Assembly: GCA_009843725.1 (NCBI GenBank)
Contig: VYCX01000443.1
Span: 1-8,323, forward strand
Reading direction: 5' to 3'
Length of the DNA: 8,323 nucleotides
DNA from: Boseongicola sp. SB0675_bin_26
GTDB taxonomy: Bacteria > Pseudomonadota > Alphaproteobacteria > Rhodobacterales > Rhodobacteraceae
Each line of letters starts with the position of its first letter. The stretch's first letter is position 1. Shown here in pieces: positions 7,310-8,323 of the stretch. A model generated the notes under the pieces. That model did not search any database. It saw only the letters and a list, made by a program, of their open reading frames with translations, and was not told the origin of the DNA. Position numbers and translations under genes: made by a program.

Positions 7310-8317
7310 TCATTCCTCGCAAATTCCTTGAAGCGCAATCCAGTCCCCGTCATCCAGGATGGGAAGCGTTGCAGGGGCAACCGCCGTTGCGACCGTCGCT
7401 GTTGACTGGTCCGGATCGTCCTCCAAGTCGGCGTTCGCCCTGATTGCCATGCCGACGGCGGTGACGCGGTCCATCAGGACGTCTGTCGGCACAGGTGACG
7501 GGACGGTCGTGACGACATGTTGCGCCATTCGCGCCACGGCTTCATCCGGCACCGTTCCTTGGGTGAGCAGGACAAGCATGGCCCTGATCCCTGCCACATG
7601 CAGCAGCCGGGCGACCGGGTCGCTGTAGTTGCGACGGATGTCTTCGGCCAGGACATGGACTGCCAGAATCTCGGGCGTTTCCATCTCCTTGAGCAGCTTG
7701 TGCGCAAGAAGGATGGTTCCGCCCGGCAAGTGCGCGGTTTCGGGCAACGCGGAAGGCAAGACCACGAGCCGCAAGGTTTCGGCGCCGAACAGTCGGCCTT
7801 GAAGATGTTCAAGGGCGTGAATTCCGGACGGTGCGCCACACGGCGGGCCTGTCACCCGGTTCATTTCCGAAAGAAGCGACGAGCCGATGGACGTGCGCGC
7901 CACGTCTGGCAGCAGCGATGCGGTGTGACGCGCGATCGCGCCCGGCAGCCAGAGCGTCGCACCGCCCAGAACGGCAATCAAGAGTCCGATGGCGAAGAAC
8001 CGGCGCACGCTCCCCGAACGTCCCTGCCGCCGCCGAACGGACTCGAGCACCTTTTCGACCGCCTCGACGAAGGTGTCCTCGGCGAGTTCAAGCGTTTCGC
8101 TGGCATCTCCTTCCGGACAGTAGAGCGCGGGCATCTGGCCTGGATTCATGCGCTCCATCGCTGGCAGCGACCAATGCGTCAGGGTGATTTCAGTCGGGGT
8201 CGAGATCGTGATGGTCGTCTTGCCGACGGACACGATGACGTCCCGGCGCCGCACGTCCGGACCGCGGCGCCAGATGCCTTCCGCCTCAAGCCGCTGGTAC
8301 TTCGCCAATACGGTCAC
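7310..8317 (-). CDS. Uncharacterised single-span membrane protein with degenerate M48-like periplasmic region
   Basis: I cannot name a function. The 335-residue product has an N-terminal cytoplasmic part (about 1-105) opening TVLAKYQRLEAEGIWRR, with a strand-rich stretch at 26-50 and the motif HWSLPAMERMNPG (48-60). A basic run (RRRQGRSGSVRR, 95-106) precedes one hydrophobic span (about 107-126), which predicts N-in topology and a periplasmic C-terminal part. There HLPGGTILLAHKLL (196-209) and VHVLAEDIRR (220-229) resemble the LPGG and VLAHEIGH segments of M48 peptidases, but the HExxH residues are replaced. The protein ends DDGDWIALQGIC near 322-333. I recall similar proteins in Rhodobacterales, without a search. 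The start is a GTG at 8317; no stop precedes it before the window edge, so the true start could lie further out. It is convergent with upp. Confidence 0.82.
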   Translation of the reverse strand: MTVLAKYQRLEAEGIWRRGPDVRRRDVIVSVGKTTITISTPTEITLTHWSLPAMERMNPGQMPALYCPEGDASETLELAEDTFVEAVEKVLESVRRRQGRSGSVRRFFAIGLLIAVLGGATLWLPGAIARHTASLLPDVARTSIGSSLLSEMNRVTGPPCGAPSGIHALEHLQGRLFGAETLRLVVLPSALPETAHLPGGTILLAHKLLKEMETPEILAVHVLAEDIRRNYSDPVARLLHVAGIRAMLVLLTQGTVPDEAVARMAQHVVTTVPSPVPTDVLMDRVTAVGMAIRANADLEDDPDQSTATVATAVAPATLPILDDGDWIALQGICEE

Positions 8318-8323
8318 GTTCCC

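Noticed and set aside
5629..7380. Minus-strand open frame of 583 codons opposite deoB and upp
   Set aside because: It spans two genuine genes and overlaps the real minus-strand gene ending at 7310 in another frame; no recognisable motifs.

Overview
The window looks like ordinary chromosomal DNA from a GC-rich alphaproteobacterium, most likely of the Rhodobacterales. The evidence is the codon use, the Rhodobacterales-like wording of the PrpE and Upp proteins, and an uncharacterised membrane protein beside the pyrimidine-salvage genes. The assignment rests on protein-level recognition, not on a search. I see no mobile element, CRISPR array, tRNA, rRNA or phage gene, and coding density is high.

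Layout. Positions 1-1093 (minus strand) hold the N-terminal 364 codons of a propionyl-CoA synthetase (prpE) that runs off the left edge. Positions 1192-3474 (minus) hold a full NADP-dependent malic enzyme (maeB) with the usual C-terminal phosphotransacetylase-like domain. A 175-bp divergent intergenic region (3475-3649) separates maeB from a tightly packed plus-strand salvage operon: cdd (3650-4042), deoA (4043-5344), deoB (5344-6552) and upp (6571-7203). After a 106-bp convergent gap, a minus-strand gene (7310-8317) encodes a protein with one membrane span and no function I can name.

How the genes work together. Cdd deaminates (deoxy)cytidine. DeoA splits deoxyuridine or thymidine to base plus deoxyribose-1-phosphate. 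DeoB moves the phosphate to C5, giving deoxyribose-5-phosphate for an aldolase (DeoC) that is not in this window. Upp returns uracil to UMP using PRPP. The stop of cdd abuts the start of deoA, and the stop of deoA overlaps the start of deoB, so the first three are probably translationally coupled. On the other strand, PrpE activates propionate and MaeB turns malate into pyruvate plus NADPH. Both suit growth on organic acids, where propionyl-CoA enters the TCA cycle as succinyl-CoA and must be drained to pyruvate.

I found no clearly new system. The points most worth a second look are the uncharacterised membrane protein, whose periplasmic domain looks like a metallopeptidase that lost its HExxH motif; similar TTGC...GCAA dyads upstream of prpE and between maeB and cdd; a GGAT tetranucleotide repeat between the prpE ribosome binding site and its start; and a cytidine deaminase with Ala where three-cysteine homologues usually have an Arg beside the zinc.
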